Assembly: GCF_000599605.1 (NCBI RefSeq)
Contig: NZ_AZHT01000027.1
Coordinates: 62,001-126,000, forward strand
Reading direction: 5' to 3'
Length of the DNA stretch: 64,000 bases
Source: Prevotella sp. HJM029
Lineage (GTDB): Bacteria; Bacteroidota; Bacteroidia; Bacteroidales; Bacteroidaceae
A program made the position numbers and the translations under genes. Shown here one piece after another: positions 17,674 through 25,745 of this stretch. Numbering within the stretch: the stretch's first letter is position 1; each line of letters starts with the position of its first letter. The notes below the pieces were generated by a model, which searched no databases, was not told where the DNA came from, and saw nothing but the letters and a program-made list of their open reading frames with translations.

Positions 17674-17880
17674 TCAGCGCTCATCAAAAACCAACTGGTA
17701 AAGTCCCGTAGCCACCTTCTTAAGTTGCGGATTAGTCTTTACAATCTCGTCATATAAAGCAGCCGTTTCGTATGTCCCGGCTGTAATATAAACAGGAGTA
17801 TGACTTTGCCTATTTTCGATGAATATCCAGCGTAGCATGCCTGGCGTTATCACAATATGTTCAGCAACATGTACTAACAC
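17674..17880 (-). CDS. Uncharacterised short ORF, probably a 5'-damaged gene
   Basis: From a GTG the frame gives 68 residues (VAEHIVITPGMLRWIF, then AALYDEIVKTNPQLKK). The same frame stays open upstream for another 39 codons, to a TAA at 17998-18000 with no ATG in between. An ATG in another frame overlaps the permease stop codon (TAATG) and gives only MLGKVDGIS before a stop, yet a +1 shift there would join it to the open frame (WYFIEKGYTISNATW). A real gene, coupled to the permease but interrupted by a frameshift, is therefore likely. No family recognised. Confidence 0.4.
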   Translation of the reverse strand: MLVHVAEHIVITPGMLRWIFIENRQSHTPVYITAGTYETAALYDEIVKTNPQLKKVATGLYQLVFDER

Positions 17881-18007
17881 GACATGTACACGCCTTGCGT
17901 CTTTATGAAGATCATAGGTTTCAATACCTGTCGTCGTTTCGCTACTCCATGTGGCATTGCTAATTGTGTAGCCTTTCTCTATGAAATACCATCCACTTTA
18001 CCCAGCA

Positions 18008-19213
18008 TTATGCATCCTTTCGCTTCCAAATATGCACTATTTTTCGCGCGATAATCGCATAATTGCTCAGACTCACCAACACAAAGAGCAAGGCTCCGAT
18101 AGCGATGGCGGGGAGCATATTACCATCTTCGATGTTGGGGAAGAGTGTTTCTATCAAATCCATATAATAGCTTCGGGCAAAGAAGATGGCGAGGAGCGCC
18201 AACCCATAAATCAGCAAGTTTAGCCCTATGGTCAGCATTTGATAAGGCAAAGCTACTTGCGCGGGTCGATAACCAATGAGCAATAGGTTTTCTAATTTGT
18301 GCGTATTCTTTTGAACCAACAGATAGATGCTGAGCATCAAAATATAGAAACTCAAGGCCGAAATCACCAACCCTACGCCAACAACCATCGTAACCAACAA
18401 CCGTAGAAAATAGGTTGTCTTCTCGGTATTGAGTTTGTCGTTTTCTATCTCATAGCCCTTCTGGTCCAAATATTTTGTGAATTGTGGGTCACTGGGGTTG
18501 TTCACCTGCACAATTAAACGCGTGGGTGCATGCGTTTCGCCGGGTGCAAAGGTGTCATTGCTCCAATCCATGAAAGCCTGTGGTACTAAAATCGAGCTCA
18601 AACGATTGGAAAAACCAATCACTTTCCCCTTGAACTGTGCCTCCTGGTGCTGCCCATGCACAAAGATATGGAAATCAATCATGCCCACCAATCCATCGCT
18701 AAGCTTCGGCAAAGCGTGGGTCTGCGCAAAACCAAAATTATACATCGTGAGATAAATGCGCGGCAGAATAATGGGAATCGTCTTCTCACCCGGCTGATAA
18801 TTCCAATTGCGCAACGGCGTATCGACGAACGAATCGGGAATGCTTTCGAAGCTAATCTCGCCATTATTGAGTACCGACACCCCATTCACACGCATGCTCA
18901 CGTCGGCTTTGTAATTGGCATTCGTGAACTTACCCATACGCGAAACGAAGGGCTGTTGCGCCAAATCGTCTACTTCGGTCTGATTAAAAGTGTTTGAACT
19001 GCCACTGATCGTGCTGGCCGTTCCTATCTTTTTATTCACAATCAAGAAGTCGCTTCGCATGAAACTATCCTCGGCTGTGAACACCGGAATCACATCTTGA
19101 TAGAACTGAACACTCAGCAAAACGATGATCATGCCAAAGAGATTGGCAAAGAAAAAGCCCGCCATCTGCGGAATGCTGAGGTGCTGACGCAATAATTTCC
19201 AAACCAAATTCAT
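18008..19213 (-). CDS. FtsX-like ABC transporter permease
   Basis: 401 residues. One membrane segment near the N-terminus (GFFFANLFGMIIVLLSVQFY), a periplasmic region of about 220 residues, then three C-terminal segments (VTMVVGVGLVISALSFYILM, LLIYGLALLAIFFARS, AIAIGALLFVLVSLSNYAI): the MacB/FtsX permease layout. The start overlaps the ATPase gene by 4 nt. As last gene of the six-gene operon it pairs with the adjacent ATPase and perhaps the DUF4836 lipoprotein. Function could be lipoprotein release, efflux or mechanotransmission; LolCE-like export cannot be distinguished from the sequence alone. Confidence 0.82.
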   Translation of the reverse strand: MNLVWKLLRQHLSIPQMAGFFFANLFGMIIVLLSVQFYQDVIPVFTAEDSFMRSDFLIVNKKIGTASTISGSSNTFNQTEVDDLAQQPFVSRMGKFTNANYKADVSMRVNGVSVLNNGEISFESIPDSFVDTPLRNWNYQPGEKTIPIILPRIYLTMYNFGFAQTHALPKLSDGLVGMIDFHIFVHGQHQEAQFKGKVIGFSNRLSSILVPQAFMDWSNDTFAPGETHAPTRLIVQVNNPSDPQFTKYLDQKGYEIENDKLNTEKTTYFLRLLVTMVVGVGLVISALSFYILMLSIYLLVQKNTHKLENLLLIGYRPAQVALPYQMLTIGLNLLIYGLALLAIFFARSYYMDLIETLFPNIEDGNMLPAIAIGALLFVLVSLSNYAIIARKIVHIWKRKDA

Positions 19214-19863
19214 AGCTTCACTACCCTTTCGTATGGCAAATCCATGTGCTTACCTATACTCGTTACCAATACGCCTGCGCCCTGTTCGCGCGCTTCTTTC
19301 ATCATCATTTCGGCCATCACTGCGGCATTTTTGTCGTCAAGATGGCTGATAGGCTCGTCTACAAGCAGGAAGTCGAAGGGTTGCACAAGTGCACGAATGA
19401 GTGCTACACGTTGCTGTTGTCCAAACGACATGCGCCCTATTCGCTCGTGCATTTTGTCGGCTATACCCAACTGTTCAAACCACATCGCTATCTGCTCTTG
19501 CGATTTAAAATTCGTGAGCTTGTTTTTTATCACGATGTTTTCGAATGCCGTGAGCTCCGGAAAAAGGCGCAACTCCTGAAAAAGATGACTGATATGCAGG
19601 CGACGTGCCTCCACCCAGTCGCGCACTTTAAACGTGGAAGTCGGCACATCGTTAAACAAAACTTGCCCACTATAATCGTGCCGATAGCCCAAAACATAGC
19701 TGCAAAAGGTGCTTTTTCCGCGCCCCGATGCAGCCTCTATCAGATAGAGCTTACCCTTTTCAAAGGTAAGTCCGCGATTCCAAACCTCAGAATGCAGTGC
19801 TTCCTTTTGGCTTTCAAATACCTGTGGAACCACCGATTGAAATGTTATCCTGTCAATGTTCAT
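19210..19863 (-). CDS. ABC transporter ATP-binding protein (partner of the FtsX-like permease)
   Basis: 217 residues. Walker A AASGRGKST (44-52), Q-loop FQELRLF, Walker B FLLVDEPISHLDD. The signature motif is MSFGQQQRV instead of LSGGQ: the serine and one glycine are kept, the second glycine is replaced. Membership of the MacB/LolD-type ATPase group is clear. The start overlaps the DUF4836 gene end by 1 nt and the stop overlaps the permease start by 4 nt. Confidence 0.85.
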   Translation of the reverse strand: MNIDRITFQSVVPQVFESQKEALHSEVWNRGLTFEKGKLYLIEAASGRGKSTFCSYVLGYRHDYSGQVLFNDVPTSTFKVRDWVEARRLHISHLFQELRLFPELTAFENIVIKNKLTNFKSQEQIAMWFEQLGIADKMHERIGRMSFGQQQRVALIRALVQPFDFLLVDEPISHLDDKNAAVMAEMMMKEAREQGAGVLVTSIGKHMDLPYERVVKL

Positions 19864-21209
19864 TATTTCAATGTGTAAATCAGCGTGTGAACGTCACCAA
19901 AAATAGGTTGGAGCATGGCCGTCACAGCACCCGTTTTTCCACCCTGCAATGCATTCATATTGATGACCAACGCTAATTTCTGTCCTTTAATCAAATTCTT
20001 TTCGGTTGCCGATAGTTGCTGCTTAGCTGGCGCAAACGCTTGTGAAGCTTCCTCGGCTGTGCTGCCACTAAAGAATTGTAGTTGGGGCGTCACCCCAAAA
20101 TAAAATGTGGTTTCCTTACTCGCATAATACCATGCATTAGGTTTCCAATCCACAATTCGTCCACCAGCAGGGCAACTTTTTTTCCAATAGTCTACATCTT
20201 TCACCCAATTCTTATGCTTCAATTGCGCCATCATCCGCATCGATAGCCGGTGCTCGTCATAATAAGGTGTGACCAAAGCCAAATCTCCATCCACACTCCG
20301 CAGGATATTATCCATGTCAATGGCCGTGTTAATGCCCGTCAACAAGGCTTGGAAACCTGCATTGTTCTGCATCACTGGCAGGAACTTTTGCCCATCTACG
20401 TTCAAGAACATGCTCAACATGGCATCACGAGGCGTCGCCGAAAGATAGCGGTCTGTAATGGGTCGGTACAACTGATAAGCCTGCTTCAACGACTGGTTGA
20501 CCGTGGCATTCAAAGAGAACACTCTGCCTTTGATGTGCATCACCTGCTGTTCCTTCTCCATCTCTGCAGCAATAATCACTTCGCTTCCATCAGCTTTTTT
20601 GGGCATACCCAAGGTGAGTGGTGCCAAAAACTGTTGGGGCAAGGCCGTGGCTTGTGCAACTAAAGTCATCGAACCCTCAAGCGAATCCAATTTTTCATAC
20701 AGTCTGCTTTGGGTAATCCCTGCCGCTTCGTCTTGCTTCAGATATTGTGCGATTTGCTGTTGCAGACTGCTTTGCGCCTCAACAGTTACAGGTCCCATCA
20801 CCAACATCGCAGTATTGTTCCACCCAACAACCCACGCATCTTTCAACACCGTGAAATGAAAGCCCCGCCGTTTGATGGGTGCTGGACAAACATTCTTTGT
20901 GGCCAACTGCGCAAAAGTCTGTGTCAATTCATCCTCATCTTGCACCTTTGCGCAAACACCCAAATTGCCATCAGGTGCCTCAAAAAGCATAATCTTATGG
21001 CTCACATCAATGCCACTCTTACTGATGTTAGTGGCCTGCAACAGCGTCCTAAGCACAGAAACATGATTCAAGCCACTCATCTTCACAGGGTCAATGGACA
21101 ACAATGCCGTGCTTTCACGCGGTACTGCGTTTAAATAACTATTGTCTGTGCAGGCGGCAAACAGCGCCATCACACAGCAAAAACAAAGTGCTATGCCAAT
21201 CTTTTTCAT
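19863..21209 (-). CDS. DUF4836 family lipoprotein
   Basis: 448 residues. Lipobox LFAAC gives C20. The mature start (YLNAVPRESTALLSIDPVKM) is the hallmark of Bacteroidales DUF4836 lipoproteins, which have two related domains in tandem; the second half here carries NVDGQKFLPVMQNNAGFQA and LALVINMNAL. Periplasmic or surface, function unknown. It sits between rsmE (4-nt overlap) and the ABC ATPase gene (1-nt overlap), so it may be the lipoprotein partner of that transporter, though co-transcription alone does not show this. Confidence 0.8.
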   Translation of the reverse strand: MKKIGIALCFCCVMALFAACTDNSYLNAVPRESTALLSIDPVKMSGLNHVSVLRTLLQATNISKSGIDVSHKIMLFEAPDGNLGVCAKVQDEDELTQTFAQLATKNVCPAPIKRRGFHFTVLKDAWVVGWNNTAMLVMGPVTVEAQSSLQQQIAQYLKQDEAAGITQSRLYEKLDSLEGSMTLVAQATALPQQFLAPLTLGMPKKADGSEVIIAAEMEKEQQVMHIKGRVFSLNATVNQSLKQAYQLYRPITDRYLSATPRDAMLSMFLNVDGQKFLPVMQNNAGFQALLTGINTAIDMDNILRSVDGDLALVTPYYDEHRLSMRMMAQLKHKNWVKDVDYWKKSCPAGGRIVDWKPNAWYYASKETTFYFGVTPQLQFFSGSTAEEASQAFAPAKQQLSATEKNLIKGQKLALVINMNALQGGKTGAVTAMLQPIFGDVHTLIYTLK

Positions 21210-21928
21210 CGTCTATATGTTAATTGTGCCATCGTTACGGCCATGAGTCCTGCGGTCTCTGTGCGCAACCGACTATTGCCCAACGACACACTCAGAAAAC
21301 CTTTCGTCAATGCTTGCGCTACCTCCTCATGCGAAAAATCACCCTCAGGCCCCACTAAAACCACAGCTTCGTTCACATTGCTATCTCGTTGCAGCGCTGT
21401 CATCAAATCAACTTTCTCAAAATCATCGTAGCAATGGGCAATAAACTTCATGCCACGATGTGACGCATTTAAAAATTCTGCCATGCTCATGCATTCATTC
21501 ACGACGGGTAACCACGCTTTCCTACTTTGTTTTGCGGCAGCAACCACAATCTTTTCTATACGGTCAACACGAATATTCTTCCGCTCCGTAAAAGCCGTTT
21601 GCAGAAAGGTTAACTCGTCGAAACCTATCTCAGTAGCTTTTTCTACCATCCATTCTATGCGGTCGATATGCTTGGTTGGCGCAATAGCCAAATGAATATT
21701 TCCATTCCAAGTCTTTTGTTGTGGCAATTCTTCTGTGATGCGATAGCAGCAATCTTGCCGCGAGGTGAGCGTCACCTCTGCTCGGAAGAAACGCCCCTTC
21801 CCATCCATTAAAAATATTTCATCACCAGCCTTCAAACGCAAAACGCGCAAGGCATGTGCGGCTTCTTCGGGCGGTAAGCGGTCGTTATCCTCGGCATTGG
21901 GTGCATAAAAAAATCTTGCTTCCTTCAT
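21206..21928 (-). CDS. rsmE: 16S rRNA (uracil-1498-N3)-methyltransferase RsmE
   Basis: 240 residues. SPOUT-class methyltransferase that modifies U1498 of 16S rRNA using S-adenosylmethionine. The N-terminal PUA-like domain (HALRVLRLKAGDEIFLMDG) is followed by the knotted SPOUT domain with GPEGDFSHEE and LGNSRLRTETAGLMAV, both diagnostic for RsmE. Normal length. Overlaps the bifunctional nuclease gene upstream by 4 nt and DUF4836 downstream by 4 nt. Confidence 0.93.
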   Translation of the reverse strand: MKEARFFYAPNAEDNDRLPPEEAAHALRVLRLKAGDEIFLMDGKGRFFRAEVTLTSRQDCCYRITEELPQQKTWNGNIHLAIAPTKHIDRIEWMVEKATEIGFDELTFLQTAFTERKNIRVDRIEKIVVAAAKQSRKAWLPVVNECMSMAEFLNASHRGMKFIAHCYDDFEKVDLMTALQRDSNVNEAVVLVGPEGDFSHEEVAQALTKGFLSVSLGNSRLRTETAGLMAVTMAQLTYRR

Positions 21929-22473
21929 GATTTTTCTTCCCTCCGCTTCAATTCTGCATTCAAATATTCAGCCATCTTATAATCCTCCTGAGCTATACTC
22001 CGCGCCAAAGCCTCCTTCAACATATCCTTATTGAGCACATTGAGAGGCATAGCCACACGATCTTCCTGTTTCGAATCAAAAGAAGCCGATTGTGTTCGCA
22101 TGAGCTGCTCATCAATATAAATTGGCCAATGACCCGACAACGCAAAAAGAATAGCATCACAAACTTTGAGTTTTACCGATACCAATGAATCTGCATCCAG
22201 CAACATCGCACAATATTGCCCATCTTGAATACCATAGATGAACACTTCTACCTGCGTTTCATTCTGCTTAAAAAAACTACTCAAGGCTCCTGCAAGATGC
22301 ACATCTTCACCATCTCTCGTCTGCAAACGCTTGCACAACGCATCAGTCATCTCGGCATCACAGACAACAGAAATCTGACGTTCTTTCGTCTCATCTGTCA
22401 AGACGATAATCCCAACACCAATCGAACCAACGATTTGTGAAATTGCATGGAAACGCAACTTAACTCGATTCAT
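21925..22473 (-). CDS. Bifunctional nuclease family protein (DUF151) with UVR motif
   Basis: 182 residues. The first about 130 form the DUF151/BFN domain (GSIGVGIIVLTDETKERQI, then YCAMLLDADSLVSVKLKVCD); the end (ALARSIAQEDYKMAEYLNAE) is a UvrB/UvrC-type helical hairpin. Plant members have nuclease activity; the bacterial role is not settled. Cytoplasmic. Translationally coupled on both sides in the operon. Confidence 0.85.
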   Translation of the reverse strand: MNRVKLRFHAISQIVGSIGVGIIVLTDETKERQISVVCDAEMTDALCKRLQTRDGEDVHLAGALSSFFKQNETQVEVFIYGIQDGQYCAMLLDADSLVSVKLKVCDAILFALSGHWPIYIDEQLMRTQSASFDSKQEDRVAMPLNVLNKDMLKEALARSIAQEDYKMAEYLNAELKRREEKS

Positions 22474-23717
22474 GAAGCTTTTGCTTGATTTGTAGGCTGG
22501 AACATCAGTGCAAAGCTAATGCCTACCAACAACGCATAACTGGCAAAAATATACCAGCACGACGACCATTCGGTCACATTCCCCTCGGTATGTGCATTGA
22601 CTACAGCCTGAGCCGCAAACGAACCCACCGTAGCACCAATACCATTGGTCATCAACATAAACAACCCTTGCGCACTGGAACGTAGCCCTGGGTCGGTGGA
22701 TTTATCGACAAACAAGGAACCCGAGATATTGAAAAAGTCGAATGCCACCCCGTAAATAATCATCGAAGCAACAAACAACCATACCCCATTACCAGGATTT
22801 CCAACGCCTAAGAGACCGAAACGCAACACCCAAGCAAACATGGCGATGAGCATTACATTCTTGATGCCATAACGTTTCATAAAGAAAGGAATCATCAAAA
22901 TGCACAACGTTTCGCTGATTTGTGAAATCGAATACAAGATAACGGGATATTTCACACCAAAGGTATTGGCATATTCCGGTATGCTTTTAAAACTCTCAAT
23001 GAATGGCGTTGCAAAACTATTGGTGATTTGAAGACTCACACCCAACAACATTGAAAAGATGAAAAAGATAGCCATCTTCTTTTGTCTAAACAAGGTGAAA
23101 GCCCTTAATCCAAATGCTTCTACAAAGTTGGTATGCGTCGTTGTAGGCTTGACAGGACAATTGGGCAATGTGAACGTATAGAGAAAAAGCACTATACTAA
23201 GCACACCACTCACTACAAATTGTAACTCATTGCTTTTATAACCCATGATGTCTACAAACCACATCGTGCAAATAAACCCGATGGTTCCAAACACACGAAT
23301 AGCAGGAAAATCCTTCACAGTATCTTGCCCTGCTTGAATTAATGCCGAATAAGCTGTTGAATTGCTCAAAGCTAACGTAGGCATATAGAAAGCAACACTG
23401 AGCGAATAGAGCGTGAACAAAGGAGCAAACTGCACGGCACCGCCCGCTTGATGGCCATACCATGCTGTGGCAAACATCAATAATCCGGCCACCAAATGAC
23501 AATAGCCCAAAAGGCGTTGTGCAGGTATCCAGCGGTCGGCAACAATGCCCATGATCGCCGGCATAAAGATAGATACGATGCCTTGCATGGCAAAGAACGT
23601 CCCAATATGCGCTCCCATACCAATATTTCCTAAATAAATTCCCATGCAAGTGAGATAAGCTCCCCACACGGCGAACTCTAAGAAATTCATCACAGAAAGT
23701 CTGATTTTAAGATTCAT
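22470..23717 (-). CDS. MFS nucleoside permease (NupG/XapB family)
   Basis: 415 residues from MNLKIRLSVMNFLEFAVWG. Twelve predicted transmembrane segments; MNFLEFAVWGAYL and the RLLGYCHLVAGLLMF region are typical of nucleoside:H+ symporters in Bacteroidota. A longer start 14 codons upstream lies before the promoter box at 23741-23748 and is rejected. First gene of the six-gene operon; the stop overlaps the nuclease gene by 4 nt. Imports nucleosides across the inner membrane by family. Confidence 0.87.
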   Translation of the reverse strand: MNLKIRLSVMNFLEFAVWGAYLTCMGIYLGNIGMGAHIGTFFAMQGIVSIFMPAIMGIVADRWIPAQRLLGYCHLVAGLLMFATAWYGHQAGGAVQFAPLFTLYSLSVAFYMPTLALSNSTAYSALIQAGQDTVKDFPAIRVFGTIGFICTMWFVDIMGYKSNELQFVVSGVLSIVLFLYTFTLPNCPVKPTTTHTNFVEAFGLRAFTLFRQKKMAIFFIFSMLLGVSLQITNSFATPFIESFKSIPEYANTFGVKYPVILYSISQISETLCILMIPFFMKRYGIKNVMLIAMFAWVLRFGLLGVGNPGNGVWLFVASMIIYGVAFDFFNISGSLFVDKSTDPGLRSSAQGLFMLMTNGIGATVGSFAAQAVVNAHTEGNVTEWSSCWYIFASYALLVGISFALMFQPTNQAKAS

Positions 23718-23740
23718 TTTGTTGCTTTTTGTTTGAATTG

Positions 23741-23748
23741 CAAAGATA
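23741..23748 (-). promoter_or_regulatory. -7 box of the nucleoside-permease operon
   Basis: The minus strand reads TATCTTTG; predicted start near 23734, leader about 17 nt. It also decides the start codon of the permease. Confidence 0.58.
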
Positions 23749-23947
23749 ATGTAAACCACTGGAATAGCAAAAAAAAATGTTTTTTTCTTTCTTCATCACC
23801 ATTCGCAGCGATTACACATTATAATATAGTGCACTTTATTTGGCAATATAGCGCATTTTTCCACCTCATCTGCACTACTTTAACTCGCCAAGTGATAGTT
23901 TTTTCTTTCACGCTCCTAACCATTTGTTCTACAATGTATTACCATTC

Positions 23948-25228
23948 TCACTCTCGACTAAAAGCATTCGCGACACTTTTTCCTGCCACATAACCAGTAG
24001 TCCATGCGGCTTGCAGGTTAAATCCACCCGTAATACCATCAACATCTAATATCTCACCTGCAAAATAAAGGCCTGGAATAACCTTACTCTCCAAGGTATT
24101 CACATGAATACTCTGCAAACTCACACCGCCGCAAGTAACGAACTCTTCCTTAAAAGCTCCTTTCCCCGCCACAAGATAACCATCATTCGTGAGTACCTCA
24201 ACGAGCTTACGTAGTGCTTTTTTACTCAAATCACACCATCGTGTGTCAGGATTGAGGGTGGAACGCTGCAACAAATAGTGCCACACCCGCGTGGGGAGCT
24301 CAAAAACTTTGGTAGTACTCATCTGTTTTTGTGGATGCAGATGTTGCTGATAGAGCAAATCTTCAGCCACCTTTTGCTGATTGGTTTCGCCTGTCCAATT
24401 GATGGAAATCGGGCAATGGTAATGGCGTTCGTGCAGAAAACGCGCCGCATAGGATGACAATTTCAGTGTAGCAGGGCCGCTCACACCCCAGTGGGTGACG
24501 AGCAAAATGCCTACACTACACAGCTTTGTTGCAGGAATAGCCAAGCGCACATGAGGGATTACAGCACCCATCAACTGCGTGAGTGCAGGCTCATTTAGGG
24601 CGAACGTAAAGAGCGAAGGCACTGGTTCTTCTATCTGATGCTGTATTTTGAGAAAGGGTTCTAACCCCTTCTGCGTAGGAGAACCTCCCACTGTGATGAT
24701 GGCTTGTCGACAAATAACAGACTTTGCATCACGAAAAGCAAGCAACAAATGGCCACCATCCATAGGAGAAAGTCCTGTAAACGTATGCCGACAATACAGT
24801 TCCACGCCCACACGCTCAGCTTCTTTCATGAGCGCTCTCACAATGGTTTGCGCATCTTGAGATTGTGGAAACACACAATGATCGGCCTGAGTGACTAAAG
24901 GTACACCTGCTTTTTGAAACCAGGCCATCGCATCTTCATGGTTAAAACTTTTAAAAAGACGTTTCAACAACTGATGCCCTCGCGGATAAACCTGTTTTAA
25001 ATTGGTCACTGCAGCAAAACTATTCGTGAGATTACAGCGCCCACCGCCCGTCAATCCAACCTTTTTTAGTGGATGATTGCCACGCTCAAACAAGCAAACA
25101 CGTGCTTGTGGCTGCATTTGTTTCGCCGTGATGGCAGCAAAGAAGCCTGCAGCCCCTGCACCAACCACAGCAATATCTACAACCAAAGGCGATGACTCTC
25201 TACTGAAATTTTGTTCCTCTTCTTGCAT
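23948..25228 (-). CDS. HI0933/BaiN-type NAD(P)/FAD-dependent oxidoreductase
   Basis: 426 residues. FAD-binding Rossmann motif IAVVGAGAAGFFAAITA near 20-36, family signature LTGGGRCNLTNSF, an inserted middle domain, and the C-terminal FAD motif GLYFAGEILDVDGITGGF. HI0933-like flavoproteins are widespread; the gut homologue BaiN reduces bile-acid intermediates, but most members have unknown substrates. Apparently a single-gene transcription unit, upstream of which lie the two tRNA-Lys genes on the same strand. Confidence 0.88.
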   Translation of the reverse strand: MQEEEQNFSRESSPLVVDIAVVGAGAAGFFAAITAKQMQPQARVCLFERGNHPLKKVGLTGGGRCNLTNSFAAVTNLKQVYPRGHQLLKRLFKSFNHEDAMAWFQKAGVPLVTQADHCVFPQSQDAQTIVRALMKEAERVGVELYCRHTFTGLSPMDGGHLLLAFRDAKSVICRQAIITVGGSPTQKGLEPFLKIQHQIEEPVPSLFTFALNEPALTQLMGAVIPHVRLAIPATKLCSVGILLVTHWGVSGPATLKLSSYAARFLHERHYHCPISINWTGETNQQKVAEDLLYQQHLHPQKQMSTTKVFELPTRVWHYLLQRSTLNPDTRWCDLSKKALRKLVEVLTNDGYLVAGKGAFKEEFVTCGGVSLQSIHVNTLESKVIPGLYFAGEILDVDGITGGFNLQAAWTTGYVAGKSVANAFSRE

Positions 25229-25293
25229 ATTATAGTATTAAAAAAAGTGCTTTCACCACAATATGGCAAAAGCACTTTCTATGAATTGAGAAG

Positions 25294-25366
25294 TACACCC
25301 TTAGGGATTCGAACCCTAGACCCACTGATTAAGAGTCAGTTGCTCTACCAACTGAGCTAAGGGTGC
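25294..25366 (-). tRNA. tRNA-Lys (CUU), copy 1
   Basis: 73 nt. Acceptor GCACCCT pairs with AGGGTGT; the anticodon arm is ACTGA-CTCTTAA-TCAGT with anticodon CTT; the T-arm contains GGTTCGAATCC. The 3' CCA is not encoded. Identical to the copy upstream. Confidence 0.96.
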
Positions 25367-25397
25367 ATGCAAATGCTGCAAAAACCACCTCTATTTG

Positions 25398-25470
25398 TAC
25401 ACCCTTAGGGATTCGAACCCTAGACCCACTGATTAAGAGTCAGTTGCTCTACCAACTGAGCTAAGGGTGC
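25398..25470 (-). tRNA. tRNA-Lys (CUU), copy 2
   Basis: 73 nt, identical to the first copy and separated from it by 31 nt; same strand, so both are probably cut from one precursor. Anticodon CTT; CCA not encoded. Confidence 0.96.
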
Positions 25471-25512
25471 ATTTACAAATACATGGGGCTGGCATGTTGC
25501 GAATTGCGTGTG

Positions 25513-25520
25513 CAAAGGTA
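25513..25520 (-). promoter_or_regulatory. -7 box of the tRNA-Lys pair
   Basis: The minus strand reads TACCTTTG, 42 nt upstream of the mature 5' end of the first-transcribed tRNA. Confidence 0.58.
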
Positions 25521-25675
25521 TATTTTTTTTAAAGAACAACCAAATAAATTTCCGATTTTTTAGTGTGGTTTTGCTATCCATAAACCATAGAGAAGTTGCA
25601 AAATCTTACAGAAATACCCATTTTAAACATAACTTAATGTATAAGAATAGCAAGGAGATAAGCTAACAAACACAC

Positions 25676-25719
25676 ATGAAAAAGGTGCTCATCGTCCACC
25701 CAATGGAGACGATGAGCAC
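25676..25719 (-). terminator. Rho-independent terminator of secA
   Basis: A perfect 12-bp stem GTGCTCATCGTC / GACGATGAGCAC with an 11-nt loop; on the minus strand it is followed by CTTTTTCATG. It lies 27 nt past the secA stop codon. Confidence 0.85.
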
Positions 25720-25745
25720 GAGACTAAATCTACTTTAAATGGAAA

